Notes under the pieces: model-generated
Database searches by the model: none
Told to the model about the DNA's origin: nothing
Seen by the model: the letters and a program-made list of their open reading frames with translations, nothing else
Shown: positions 46,301 to 58,537 of the stretch, piece after piece
How the letters are laid out: each line of letters starts with the position of its first letter
Numbering within the stretch: position 1 is the first letter of the stretch
Translations under genes and position numbers: made by a program
Assembly: GCA_030278955.1 (NCBI GenBank)
Contig: JAOANR010000013.1
Location: 39,592,191 to 39,656,190 of the forward strand
DNA from: Hygrophila difformis
Lineage: Eukaryota > Streptophyta > Magnoliopsida > Lamiales > Acanthaceae
DNA: 64,000 nt
Direction: 5' to 3'

Positions 46301-48520
46301 TTGAAATGTGAATGTGAGTTTCCTTTAAACATGATCATTGCTGTGTTGTGCTTATTTTCATCTTTCCTTTTACTTTATGGGAGTGTGTTATACAGTAGGA
46401 TATCATGAGTAATAGAGTATATGATGTGATTCAATGTATAATTGTATATGTAGAGTAATAGTTGTTTAACTTAAAACCAAACATTCTTTCTCAAGTTCTT
46501 TTTCCTGATAAATGTCACTCGATCTTTGTGTTGCATTTCTTTCAATTTGAAGAATGAAATTCAAGGATAACAAATATATATATTTGCTTGATGATAAAAT
46601 GATGTGATCAGGTAACAAAATGAGATAAATCATAATTTGCATGAGATAGTCAGCGGCAGTTCTGGATATTTGTGACAGAAATTGAAGCAATTTGCATCTA
46701 GAAGGCAGCAGATGTTTCCTGTTATTTGCATCTGTTTTTACCTACCTGGTGAAAGGTTGCATACCCAAAAGCTCACTGAATTTTCATATGTAAGATATGT
46801 TTAATGAGATTCAGCTCAAATATGACCTGAATGGAAATAATAAACAGAAACAACATTAGATATTTCAATAAACAGTAATTGGTAGTTTACTATGGATCAA
46901 TAAATTTGGAGCTGCATGGTCAGATCAAGTCCAGAGCCATTCGTGGAACCTTTTCATATCCATTCCCTTGGAACATCATCAGTTGTATTACGTATTTTAT
47001 AATTACATTTGCAGACAGCATTACTCTATCTGTGCCTTTGGGGAAGGAAACGAAATCCTTTGATGGGGGTGAGAGAGACACAGGCCACAATTGCCAAAAC
47101 TCTCTTATAAAGTGAGCCTGAGCCTGAGCCTGAGCCTGCCTGGGTAAGTTTTTGGCAAAGATGTTACAATGCTTCTTGTTATCTCAGTAATTTGAGGTAA
47201 CCTGCCATTATACAAAGAATGTTAACCATTGTTGGATCAATGGATTTGAATTTGTGTGTGTTTAATGGAGTGACAACCGCTGATGAGCCCTGAGGGCCAG
47301 TATCCATTCATGATGCAATTTGGCTTTTAAATGTATCTGTGTATTGTTCCATGCCTCGCCTAATTGCTTTTAAACTTTTATTGCTAATTCTTTTTCAAAT
47401 TTATGTTATTTTTATTTGCTGAAGATTATTATTAATAAAACGGCCGTTTACATTTTATGGTTGGTTTCCGGTGTCCTATTGTGTTTTATGCATTGTTTGC
47501 AAAAAGAAAGCATTGAACATGAACATGGTGATGAATCGGTAATTTACTATTCATACTCCGTTTTCTACACAACTTGTTTCTGTTTAGGTTGTGTCGGGAT
47601 TCCCTACGCTGGAGACTATTTCTAATTCACCAATTGATCTCCTTAGTCCTTATTGCAACAAACCCCCAAACCATCTAATTGGATGCATCTTCCATTGATT
47701 TGGCATACCACTCCACATAAAGCTCAGAAGGCTTTGATAAAAAAAATAAATAAATAAATAAAGTCATTGATTTTTCGAGCTAAGTTTAGCTAAGTTAGTT
47801 AGTACTCCACCTTGGTAACCATTTTGTAAACGACATAGCATAACTCCATTGAATGGAATTCCTTCATGACAGTCCCGTGATCAACCTTTCGGAATTAGAT
47901 AGAAGTCACAAACGGCTGTTTGTATTTGTACTAATTCTGATAAAATCCTTGTCCAAAACAACCCATAATTTTGTTAAAAGATACTACAAATACACCTTAA
48001 CCTTTGCCAAAAGATAAAAGGTGCGTATTTGGATCTTGCGAGCGGTCATTTCCACCTTCGCCCTTTGGAATCACACAAATGCATACATACAGATCAACAT
48101 CAACATACTTTATTCACCAAAAAATAAAAAACATCAAAATACTTTATTTCGTTTTTTTTAAAAAAAAATGGAAATAGAACTTGTGAAAGTAAAATTTTTC
48201 ATTCCATTGCTTCAAAGATAAATCATGAGGTTATTGGAGACACATGGAGTATATGGACCAAAGTAATTCCTATATTGCAAAGATACACAACCAAGATAAA
48301 AATCATCACAATATTTTATTCTCTATTACAATAGAAAGTGTAGCCTTGTGTCTAATACTGCCTTTATTTAATTATTTATTTATTTTTAACCCATTTTAAT
48401 TATTTAAAAGAAATATACTACTATTAGTGCTTTATTTGATAAATTTTTACCTTTGTGTTATACTTCTAAAAACTAAAAATAACCCATTCTATCTATCTAT
48501 CTAATAGGAGTAATAAAATA
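46301..48520 (+). other. 3' flank of the ARF-GAP gene and intergenic DNA
   Basis: It begins with the 3' untranslated region. It includes a short (GAGCCT)n run near 47117-47140 and an AAAT run near 47745-47760. No further gene is recognised; short open stretches lack domains. Confidence 0.45.
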
Positions 48521-48710
48521 CTCTCTCCATCCCATTACAAATGTACTATTTACTATTTTTGGATGTTCCATTACAAATGTTTTCTTTCTATAGATAGAAA
48601 TAATTTTCCCATCCAACAACTATGTGGACCCCATCATACACTCACAAATCAACTCTACCTTAATTCTCGTGCCCAACAGTAACAAGACATTTGAGGTGGG
48701 ACATAGGGAG
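48521..48710. mobile_element. Stowaway-like MITE
   Basis: 190 bp with ends CTCTCTCCATCCCATTACAAATGT-like and, reversed, CTCCCTATGTCCCACCTCAAATGT-like, flanked by TA. It belongs to a different family from its two neighbours. Confidence 0.75.
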
Positions 48711-48801
48711 TATTACCTTTATCTATTTCCTCAAATTCTGATTACAATTTAAATTTTATATAAAAATTAAAAAAATGAAAAAATGATGCTTATATTTAAT
48801 A

Positions 48802-49061
48802 CTCCCTCCGTTTTTAAAAGAAAGCTACATTTGCAAATGTGGCACTATTCACAAGAACACTTCAACTTAAAGTTTTATAATAGTTATACAAGTTAAAATA
48901 TAGTCAAGTGAGATCTTGTTAGATTCGTCTCGTCTTGTAGTTTTTAGATATCGAACTTTTAGAATTTTTACTTGTATCGAACCTGAGTTATAACTTGTTT
49001 AAAATGTGCATTGGACTGCGTACTGGGTGGGTCCGTAGCAAACATTAAAAAACAGAGGAAG
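48802..49061. mobile_element. Stowaway-like MITE, second copy of the 45524 family
   Basis: 260 bp with ends CTCCCTCCGT and ACAGAGGAAG, flanked by TA. The central ~130 bp closely matches the MITE at 45524-45790. Confidence 0.85.
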
Positions 49062-49376
49062 TACTATTTACTAGTAATGTCACTTGTCAAAGATTAGTTA
49101 TAAAAATTGGGCATACCAAAAAGATTTCTTTATGCTTTCTTCCAAAAACTCGCATTATGGCTTAATGAAAACAGGACAAAGGGCATATTCCGCAGTCCGC
49201 AGCACATTCTTTTCTTATGTGCGTATTTTTGCTTTAGTTTGAAAATCACCTATTAGCCATCTATCCACTACTATTATTATTCGAGTCTTGAAAATCATGA
49301 TTCATGACTATTACTCTATTAGCCCACAATTAAATCCGCCATAGTCGTAGAGTCAAAACAACCACAGTTTGTATTA

Positions 49377-50605
49377 GGAAAAAAGGATAAATAGGTCATT
49401 TTTCTTTTCAAAAAATTCAAATCAGTCCTTTTTCTATTTTATTACCAAAACAGTCATCTACAAATGCTAATTATATCCAAATCAGTCATTTTTTCACTAA
49501 TTATATTCTAATTGCTGACGTGGCAAGAGTTTTAATTTAAACCTGACACGTGTGCATAATATTAGTCATTTTTCTTTTATCTTTTGCCAATTCAGTCCTA
49601 AACTTTTATTTTGTTCTATTTAGTCCTCTACCCCAATCACTCATTTTTATATTAATTGGCCTCAAACCTTTTAAATTATTTCATTTTAGGCCCAGAACCT
49701 TAAATTTTTTATTATTACTAATACATTTATCAAATAAATGCCCAACATACTTCCGTAAATAAAATTAAATACCAAACCTCATATATTGGGTTTGACCGCC
49801 TTGTTACCGGGTCTTCGAAGTTCCGAATTTTACGGACTCTCTCTAACCACCCGACCGTAACGATGGTTCATTGGTTCTGGTTTCCTTCAGCAACAATCAG
49901 CACAATCATACTTTGTGAACAATAAAATTCAGGCTATTTTTTTTTATATTTTTAATAATATTAATATTTTTCAAGAAAACCAAGGCTTCCTGTATCCATA
50001 ACCTTCCAAAAATTCAAGTTACATCATTTACTCAAATATTGCTACATCCTAAGGTAGGACGCAAAGTAAGATTCTGTTGATTGTTACTGAAGGAAACCAA
50101 AACCAATGAACAATCGGTTGCGGTCGAGTGGTTATTAGAGAGAGTCCGTAAAATTCTGGTACTTGAAAGACCCGATAACAAAGCAGTCGAACACAATATA
50201 TGAGGTTTGGTGTTTAATTTTATTTATGAAAGTATGTTGTGCATTTATTTGATAAATGGATTAGTAATAATAAAAAATTTAAGGTTTTGGGCCTAAAATG
50301 AAATAATTTGAAAGGTTTGAGGCCAATTAATATAAAAATGAGTGATTGGGGTAGAGGACTAAATAGAACAAAATAAAAGTTTAGGACTGAATTGGCAAAA
50401 GATAAAAGAAAAATGACTAATATTATGCACACGTGTCAGGTTTAAATTAAAACCCTTGCCACGTCAGCAATTAGAATATAATTAGTGAAAAAAGGACTGA
50501 TTTGAACATAATTAGCATTTGTAGAGGACTGTTTTGGTAATAAAATAGAAAAATGACTGATTTGAATTTTTTGAAAAGAAAAAGGACCTGTTTATCATTT
50601 TTTCC
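49377..50605. mobile_element. Mutator-like foldback element with ~540-bp inverted arms
   Basis: Left arm 49377-49915 and right arm 50062-50605 are inverted copies with scattered differences, around a 146-bp spacer. The ends are GGAAAAAAGGATAAATAGG and its near complement. The 10-bp sequence GTTTGTATTA flanks both sides (49367-49376, 50606-50615), the size expected of Mutator-like elements. No transposase is present, so it is non-autonomous. The two 70-codon frames at mirror positions in the arms are one palindromic sequence read twice. Confidence 0.9.
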
Positions 50606-50615
50606 GTTTGTATTA

Positions 50616-51545
50616 AGAGACAACCCAAGCAACCGTCCACGGAATCACATGCTACATCTCGCATTCAATTCATACATACAGTAGTAAGTATAATTTAGAA
50701 GTATTGATAATTTTGTACCAAAATACTGTATTTTTTTGGAAATCCCAATTCCCATGTACTACTGTACGTACATTTATTAATTACTGAATAGGCGATGGAA
50801 ATATGGAATTGGAGAGTGAAAATAGAGAAAAGATTAGCTTTTGTTGTTTCAAATGACGGTACAATAGTATACTACTACTTATTAATTGAACCAATTGGCG
50901 AGAATTTAAAAATCCATGGCCGCCGCCGGTATGTGGGTTTGGGCCTTTTGTTTTTGAATTTATATACTTATATCGAGAATAGAGAGTGCCCGACTTTTCA
51001 TTGCGCCTAATCCACGCTGCAAATTTCATTATTTTGTAAGTACTATAATAGGCTATTATTACACTTCACAAAGGGACACAGACGGAGACAGCCGAGGGAC
51101 TTCCGGGTTTTGCTTTTTCAACTTTTTCTCCTCCTGTGAGTCTTCGCAGATTTCGTTTCACAAGTCACAATCCAACCTTGTTTTTGTACGCCTCTCTTCT
51201 CATTTTACCGGCGCTTCCTGTTCTCGAATTTTCATCGTTTTTCAGTATTCACCTTGCTTGCAGGTTGTTGTTTTATTGCGTTTTTCTTTGAAGGGTTTTC
51301 ATCTTTTTCTTGTTTTTTGTTTGTCTGCGTCTGCGATTTTGTCCTAGTGTGTAAGTGTAACTTAAGGAGCTTTGGGAGTAAATATGCTAACATTGGTTTG
51401 TCTGCACCTTAATATTTAATGGGATTGATCTGATTCGATCTACTGTTTAGATCTAAACGCTTCTGATTTAGGGATTAACTGAATCGGTTGATTAACTGGG
51501 CTGAGTTATTATTTTTCTTTTCTATAGTTAGAGAGAGAGGGAGAG
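50616..51545 (+). promoter_or_regulatory. Upstream region and probable 5' leader intron of pyruvate kinase
   Basis: From about 51060 the sequence is leader-like. A donor CCT/GTGAGT near 51136 and an acceptor TTTTCTATAG just before 51529 suggest an intron within the 5' untranslated region, ending shortly before the ATG at 51546. No clear TATA box was picked out. Confidence 0.45.
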
Positions 51546-54537
51546 ATGGCGAATATAGACATTGATGGAATCCTGAAGGAGCAGCCATTTGATGGGCGTA
51601 TTCCCAAGACGAAAATTGTTTGCACTTTGGGGCCAGCTTCGAGGTCGGTGCCAATGGTGGAGAAGCTCCTTCGAGCTGGGATGAATGTTGCCAGGTTCAA
51701 CTTCTCACATGGTACTCATGAATACCATCAGGAGACTCTCAACAACCTCAGGATTGCTATGCATAACACTCAGATCCTTTGTGCTGTCATGCTTGATACC
51801 AAGGTTTGGAATTTGCTTTCTTATGCTTATAGATTCTATTGCCTGCTTTATTCCAATATATTTAGCTTCACTGTTTGATTAATTAGGTTGCAGTTTTAAT
51901 GAACAAGTTGTTTGTTTGAGCTTTTTTAGATAGAAAGGGACAATCTTGGTTGTGTTTTAGTTTAAATGGGCACCTTTGAGAATTTGACAGGAAAGTTCAA
52001 TCTTTTGCATTGAGTTTGAATGGAAACTCTTGACATATACCAAAAGGAAAGGAGGTTTCTTGAATCTTAACAATCCAAGTCTTTATTTTTCTTAAATATA
52101 GTTTGGTTTTTTTGGTAAATATTCAAATTGTTGATTATTACACATGACCTTAATAAAGAAATTGAAGCTACATATATATCTTTATAGTGATTGTGAGACC
52201 TCCCAATAGGCAACTTTTAACTTGATTGGTGTATTGTCTATACATATTTTGTGTCTAAAGTTCCTAATATGTCTGTTGCAAATGGATTCTTTAAAAAAGT
52301 TAATTTAGTTTCATTGAGTTTGTATTGATTGGATGGTTAGGCTTTGATAGTGCATTTTTTTACATGAAAAAAATTTGCAAGAATTTTTTATTTTCTGCTC
52401 TGTGTTGGTGGCCTAGATATGTTTATGTTTTTATGGAAACAATTTTGCTATGTTGGCATCCTCAAGATATTTATTCTTAGTAACTTTTCAGAATATTCTT
52501 CGTCACTCCCTTTCATATAAAGTACATAAATACTCATATTTTAGCAGTACTTCTATTTAAATGTAATATTCCATGCATACACTCACACATATAAGTTTTA
52601 ACATTGATGCTTCCTCTGCTTTTATTTCATAGATGACAAATATTCTTGGCCGTTATGTATATCATTCAAGAAAGTTCCAAGTTTGTAAGGAAGCTATTGG
52701 TTATAAATATGCCAAACTGAAAAAAAGAAAAAAAAATTCAAATTGAACCATTCAAGTTTCAACATGTACTCAGAAGGTTATCCAAAAAAAACAAAAAAAA
52801 AAAACATGTACTCAGAAGTCAGAAGGCTTGTATTTCTGCTTTTTTGCTGTAAAAATATGTTGAATTCTGATTGACAATATTTCTGCAGAAGCTGCTATTG
52901 TTGTAGTGCTTCTGCTGTGAGTTGCCTTATCCCCTGCAATGTTATCTTTTCTGAATTTTGCGTGTTATCTGACTATCTCCATGAATAATGCTGCTTCGTG
53001 ACTGTATTGATTTGGATTTTAGTGTTTATAATCTTGAATTTTTTGCATTCTGGATTCAGGGTCCCGAGATTCGAACTGGTTTCCTGAAGGATGCAAAACC
53101 CATTCAGCTGAAGGAAGGGCAGGAAATCACTATATCGACAGATTACAACCTTAAAGGAGATGAAAAAACAATCACCATGAGTTACAAAAAATTGCCTGTT
53201 GATTTGAAACCTGGAAATACTATTCTCTGTGCTGATGGTACCATAACACTTACTGTTTTGTCATGTGATCCGGCTACTGGAACTGTCAAATGTCGCTGTG
53301 AGAACACTGCCGTGTTAGGTGAGAGGAAAAATGTCAATTTACCTGGTGTTGTTGTGGATCTCCCAACGCTTACTGAGAAGGACAAGGAAGACATACTTGG
53401 ATGGGGTGTTCCCAATAAGATCGATATGATTGCTCTCTCTTTTGTGCGTAAGGGTTCTGATCTAGTCAATGTCCGAAAGGTTCTTGGCCCTCATGCCAAG
53501 AGTATAAAGTTGATGTCAAAGGTATGCCAACTTCTTTCGCTTTTTTCCTTACCTTCCCAATAAGCAAATTTGTGGTTCATCTTTGCATTCATCTTAGATT
53601 TGTGATTGTTCATTGTTTTGAATTGCTTTCAAGATTCAACTATGTGAGAATTTATTGTCACGTCTATTCTATTGTATATTTTGAACAGTTTTGTTGATAT
53701 TTTTGATTTGTAAATTCATTTAAGGTTGAGAACCAAGAGGGAGTCATCAACTTCGATGAAATCCTTCGCGAGACAGACTCGTTCATGGTTGCGCGTGGTG
53801 ATTTGGGAATGGAAATCCCAGTTGAGAAGATATTCCTAGCACAGAAAATGATGATATACAAGTGCAATCTCGCGGGCAAGCCTGTGGTGACCGCGACCCA
53901 GATGCTCGAGTCAATGATCAAGTCGCCAAGGCCCACACGTGCTGAGGCAACCGATGTGGCCAACGCTGTCCTGGATGGAACCGACTGTGTGATGCTTAGT
54001 GGGGAGAGCGCTGCTGGAGCCTATCCCGAACTCGCTGTAAAAATCATGTCCCGGATATGCATCGAGGCAGAGTCTTCACTCGACTACGGGGCCATCTTCA
54101 AATCGATGATCAAATCAACCCCGCTGCCCATGAGCCCGCTCGAATCCCTCGCCTCCTCTGCCGTGCGCACTGCCAACAAGGCTAAAGCGAAGCTCATTGT
54201 CGTGATGACACGTGGCGGGACAACTGCCAAGCTGGTCGCCAAATACAGGCCGGCAGTCCCAATCCTATCCGTCGTCGTCCCAGTTGTGACGACAGACTCG
54301 TTCGATTGGTCAATCAGCGATGAAGCCCCGGCGAAGCAGAGTCTGGTGTACAGGGGCCTGATTCCGGTCCTTGCTGAAGGATCTGCAAAAGCCACGGACA
54401 CTGAATCGACCGAAGTCATTCTGGAAGGTGCCCTGAAGTATGCCACCAGTAGAGGCCTCTGCCTGCCCGGCGAGGCCGTCGTCGCCCTTCACCGTATCGG
54501 AGCTGCATCCGTTATCAAGATTTGCATCGTGAAATGA
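51546..54537 (+). CDS. PK: Cytosolic pyruvate kinase, three coding exons, 510 residues
   Basis: Exons are 51546-51803, 53060-53521 and 53725-54537. All joins keep frame and the product is 510 residues, the normal length of plant cytosolic isoforms, with no transit peptide. It converts phosphoenolpyruvate and ADP to pyruvate and ATP, the last step of glycolysis. TKIVCTLGPASRS and MNVARFNFSHG are near the N-terminus. The B domain is in exon 2. The signature MVARGDLGMEIP and KPVVTATQMLESMI, with nucleotide, metal and substrate contacts, is in exon 3. The frame ends with two TGA codons in a row. Exon 3 is noticeably richer in G/C at third positions than exons 1 and 2. Confidence 0.97.
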
Positions 54538-55489
54538 TGAGTTTGAAGCAAGGTATTGTCATTTTGAGAGCTTTTATAATGTAATGTTTTTGTGATGTGC
54601 ATCCGAGCGGGGTTAGACTGGAGTCGACATATTTTGCTGGTAATTTCATGGATTTAAATACCATGGCCTTCTTCTTGTCGACTTGTTTAAATAATGCAGA
54701 CTCTTGTTGTTTGGACAAAGATGCATATATGTATGGCGGATATAGCAGGTGCCTTTTTTTGTGTTGAATTTGTTGTTCAATTTTGATTCCTGTGTCTGAA
54801 AAGGAAGTGCTGGTGTTGTGTCATGATACCATATGAATATATGAGTATATGACCCTTCTGCATTGAAACAAATTGGGCTGGGCTTTACGAGTTTTCACTG
54901 GGACAGATTTTCTTACGCTAAAAAATTGGGCCTTCTTTATTTTATTGGCCCAAATAACTATAGAATTTTGGGCTTCCAAATGAATGAAATCAGCACATCC
55001 AATTAAGGTAGTTTGGGAGAGGTACCTATGATATTAGGGTCAAAGACCCTCTTTTTATAAGTTTAGAAATAGGGACCCAAAATTTTGAAACTTAATTAAC
55101 ATTTAAAGATTAACCTGTTCTAAAATGATTGATATGAAATATTAAAATATCCTTAATTTTATTATTTATTTATTTTTATTTAATTTACTGATTATTATTA
55201 ATTAATTAATTATTATTATTTATTATTTAATTAATTATTTATTATTATTATTATTTTAATAATATTTTTATCCTTCTTATCTAGTGGTTCTGTGTATTGT
55301 GTATTTTTATCGAACAATCTAGTATATGAAAAGTGAAAGACTTGGATTGTAGTAAATATTCTGTTGTGTTTGTTCTTACAATATCAAAATATTATGTTAT
55401 GGATTCTATTTATGATCTTTTGCAGAGAACGTAAATAATTGAAATATATGACATGATCATTCACAGTATTTATCATTCAAAGTAAAATT
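54538..55489. other. 3' flank of pyruvate kinase and AT-rich DNA
   Basis: After the 3' untranslated region the sequence becomes very AT-rich, with ATTATT/AATTAATT low complexity at about 55150-55270. No coding feature is seen. The left border of the pararetrovirus lies somewhere near 55290-55490. Confidence 0.45.
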
Positions 55490-55767
55490 TCAGGGTCTAC
55501 CTCGCTTCCGTAGTATAAGCTTTGTGGTTGAAACTTCTGATCGAGTCCTTCAACGAGTAACCTTCTTTCCTCGTCTGCTATCCTTCTTTCAGGCCTCTTG
55601 CCTTACTCCGGTATGCACGACCTTTCAGAAATCACTGTATCGATGACATGACTCTCAACATATGTTTCACTCACTCACATATATTCAGAATTTTGATAGA
55701 CTTTTAGAAAAATATACTCAAAGATATTTACTGGAATGATCAGGCTATTGTACTTAGCCGATCATCT

Positions 55768-56190
55768 TTTATTGAAAGCTTTTAAAATCACTCATAGTTT
55801 TACATCAAAGAGAGAACTAAAGATTACAAAGAAATGCAAAAGAAAGAGTATTCTGGTGGGTATCTTCACTCCTGCCTTCTTCATAAGCCTTGCCTACTTT
55901 TATAGATGGAGTTCTGAAGATCTAATGGTCCTGAATTGAGATACGTGGCATCATCTTCTCCCTTATTTTCTTCTCCATTATTGATGTTCGGTGGCTGTCA
56001 CTTTCTTCTTTAATCATGCACTTTGAGCTGTCTTCTTGTAATAATTCATCCGGTGGCTATGCATTATTGTCTTCAATAATTCACTTGTTTATTGATTTTC
56101 TTCTTTGTTTGCTTGTGTACTTTCGTCATGGCATACGTCTTGCTGCATTATTCTCTTCTTAGTGCTACATTGGTCCTCTTTGTCGTCACT
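55768..56190 (-). promoter_or_regulatory. Pararetroviral promoter with TATA box and poly(A) signal
   Basis: The TATA box CTATAAAAG is at about 55897-55905. Upstream (higher coordinates) are two TGACG motifs of the as-1 type (56124-56128 and 56184-56188). AATAAA at 55768-55773 lies about 100 bases after the expected start near 55870, the layout used by caulimovirids to make a terminally redundant genomic RNA. Transcription would run toward the 3' end of the pyruvate kinase gene. Confidence 0.7.
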
Positions 56191-56552
56191 GCTTACTTCA
56201 CTTCGTTGTCTCTTTCCGAAGAAATGTTCTTGTCTTCAGACTTGTGGTCGATTTTTCTACAGCTTTCTTCCAGATACTCTTGACTTCTTCTGAGCATTCA
56301 AAATTGTATGTGTCAAATCTCTGAATTAGTCATGCTAAGTTTCCTGATCTGAATCCTGGAGTGTTCAATTGTTCAATCATTACGATTTCTTCATTTCCAA
56401 AAAAAGATTCATGCTCCTTGGTTATATAGTCTTTTCATCTATTCATGGACAGTACGTATTCCCATTGCTCTTTTGAAGTGGATGTATTTGTCATTGAAGA
56501 TTTCTATTTTGGGGGTTCCATAGTCTTGAGGATAACTTTCTGGTTTAGTGAT

Positions 56553-57287
56553 TTATTCTGCAATAGCAAGATGGTAGGAAGAGTGTTTGACTTCTGGACT
56601 GATAGAAAATATTTTCAGTTTCTGGGTTTTTGGTCTTATGCTTAGGGCTTCAATTAATACATGTAATTTGGATATTTCGGTTCGTAAAGGGGACAGGAAA
56701 ATAGTTCTGATAAAGCCGAATTTGAAACAGTTCGAAACAAAGTTTGGGTCGCAACCTGGTAAAATAGTTACTTGTGGATGTAGGGATTTGGTGAATTCTG
56801 TGTAGAATGATGTTTCTTGTCTGGGTAAAGAGTATATGTAGCTGCTCAGGGTATGGTATTCTGCTAAAAAGTTTCTTGTTTCAGGGCTAATGTGTGTTGG
56901 TTGAGGAATATTGTCGCAAAAATACTTCTTAGTTTTTGCAATGTTTTTCGACGAGGTCGAAGGTCTTGCATCCCCAGATTGTTTTGCTTGTTTGTCCTCT
57001 TTTGGAACAGGATTAACTTTCCCTTCCTGGTTTGAAACACCAGTATTTAGTTCTTCAGGGGTATAAAAGTATTCTTCCATAGTAGTTAGTAATCCCTGCA
57101 AACATTTGTTAAATTCATATATATCATCATTGATAGTCTTATGTTCGTCCATAAAGCTCCCAACAATCAATTGTTGTAGTTTTAGTTGTCTGTCCATAGT
57201 CGACTGGAGTAGTTTTTGTAGTCGATCTATTTCATTGTAAATGTGGTCAGTCAGACCAGCATCATCCCATTGTTCATTGTTCTCCAT
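56553..57287 (-). CDS. Last pararetroviral ORF, 244 residues, function uncertain
   Basis: An open frame that overlaps the end of the RNase H frame by 14 bases. The N-terminus is a predicted coiled coil (DRLQKLLQSTMDRQLKLQQL), the middle is Ser/Lys-rich, and the C-terminal half is hydrophobic and aromatic (ETRNFLAEYH, FYTEFTKSL). In caulimovirids an ORF here usually codes for the inclusion-body/translation transactivator or, in tungrovirus, a smaller P4. The length is short for a transactivator and I see no decisive motif, so either truncation or a different protein is possible. Confidence 0.6.
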   Translation of the reverse strand: MENNEQWDDAGLTDHIYNEIDRLQKLLQSTMDRQLKLQQLIVGSFMDEHKTINDDIYEFNKCLQGLLTTMEEYFYTPEELNTGVSNQEGKVNPVPKEDKQAKQSGDARPSTSSKNIAKTKKYFCDNIPQPTHISPETRNFLAEYHTLSSYIYSLPRQETSFYTEFTKSLHPQVTILPGCDPNFVSNCFKFGFIRTIFLSPLRTEISKLHVLIEALSIRPKTQKLKIFSISPEVKHSSYHLAIAE

Positions 57288-58224
57288 ATTCAGGGTTTCT
57301 GCTCAAAAAATCAGCTAGATAATTTTCAGTCCCTTTAATATATTCAACAGTAAAGTCGTACATTGACAAAAAAGTCTGATATCTTATTATTATTCTATAT
57401 TGAGGTTTATTTGGAACTTTATTATAAATTAAAGGTTTTACTTGTGTATTGTCAGTTAATACTTTAAACTTTCTACTTAATAACCAAAATGAAAATTTAT
57501 CTATTGATTTAATCACTGCAAGTAATTCTTTTTCATTTGTACTATAGTTTATGGCTGCTCCTTGTAATGTTCCGGATGCATATCTACAAATTTCACCAGT
57601 ATCGGTTTTTAATAATCCTGCCCAATGGTAGTCTGAGCTATCGGTTTGTACTATTAAATTATCTTTTTCGTCAGGTAATCTTAACGGTGGTAATTTGGAG
57701 CATTCTTCTTTCAATTGTTTGACAATTTCAGTATGTTGATCATTCCATCCTATTTTATTATTTTTTTCTTATCAATTTTCTTAGATCATTTGTCTTTTTT
57801 GCTAAATTTGATATAAATCCTTCTGCATAATTTAGAATTCCAAGAAATCTTTGTATGTTTAATTTATTCCTAAGTTCCTCAAGCATTTTAACAAGTTTTG
57901 TACTTATGTGTGGTTGCATTTTAATTCCAAGTTTGTTTAATATTAGACCCAAAAATTCTATTTCATCTTTGAATATTTCTGCTTTCTTTTCTGATAAGAT
58001 TAATCCATGATCTTTACAAAGTTTTGCAAATATATCTAAATATTTTTTATGTTCTTCTATAGTGTTTGAGACTATTAGTATATCATCTACGTATACAAAT
58101 ATAAAGTTACTAAATTTTTTAAATGTTTTATCCAGTTTTCTTTGAAATATTTGTGGCCCATTTTTTATTCCAAACGGCATAACTTTCCATTTATAGTGTC
58201 CTTGTGGTGTACTAAAGGCTGTAT
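57274..58224 (-). pseudogene. Pararetroviral reverse transcriptase (C-terminal half) and RNase H, broken
   Basis: The RT portion starts abruptly at a TAFSTPQGHY-like block near 58222. It includes MPFGIKNGPQIFQ and the active site YVDD, then LILSEKKAEIF, and stops at 57758. RNase H continues in another frame (57714-57274) with QTDSSDYHWAG, NEKELLAVI and LTDNTQ. The protease and the N-terminal half of the RT are missing, and a stop/frameshift separates RT from RNase H. The gene cannot give a working enzyme as it stands. Confidence 0.88.
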
Positions 58225-58530
58225 ATTTATTATATCTTTTGTTAAAAGGTGGAGTTTTAGAGTAGTATTAGTGTTACATACATCTACTGTTTTTTCTAGT
58301 TCATGATATTCATGAATTACTATATTATTTCTTGAGAATGTTCTTGATAGTATATTAAAATTTGTATGCTTGAATCCATGTTTTAGATCTAATCCTTGTA
58401 TTTTATTAATTTGTTCTGGACTTAAGATAGCTTTTATTGCATATCCTCTTTGTCCTTCATATTGTTCTACATATTCTATTTCTTTTGTTTCCTCTTGTTC
58501 TTCTATGATTATTTCTTTATCTTTATTCAT
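58225..58530 (-). pseudogene. Movement-protein-like N-terminal fragment, fused by deletion to RT
   Basis: An ATG frame beginning 8 bases after the coat frame stops. About 100 codons are present. The stretch FSRNNIVIHEYHELEKTVDV followed by a LLTKD block resembles the start of caulimovirid movement proteins of the 30K superfamily. Similarity ends near 58225, exactly where RT similarity begins in a different frame. The rest of this protein, the protease and part of RT were therefore removed by one deletion. The movement-protein identity is a moderate inference from a short stretch. Confidence 0.5.
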
Positions 58531-58537
58531 TTTCTAT

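Noticed and set aside
49550..50432. Two 70-residue hydrophobic proteins on opposite strands
   Set aside because: They are the same sequence in the two inverted arms of the foldback element; no start context or domain.
55736..56293. Plus-strand short frames
   Set aside because: They lie antisense in the viral promoter and leader, which explains the sequence better.
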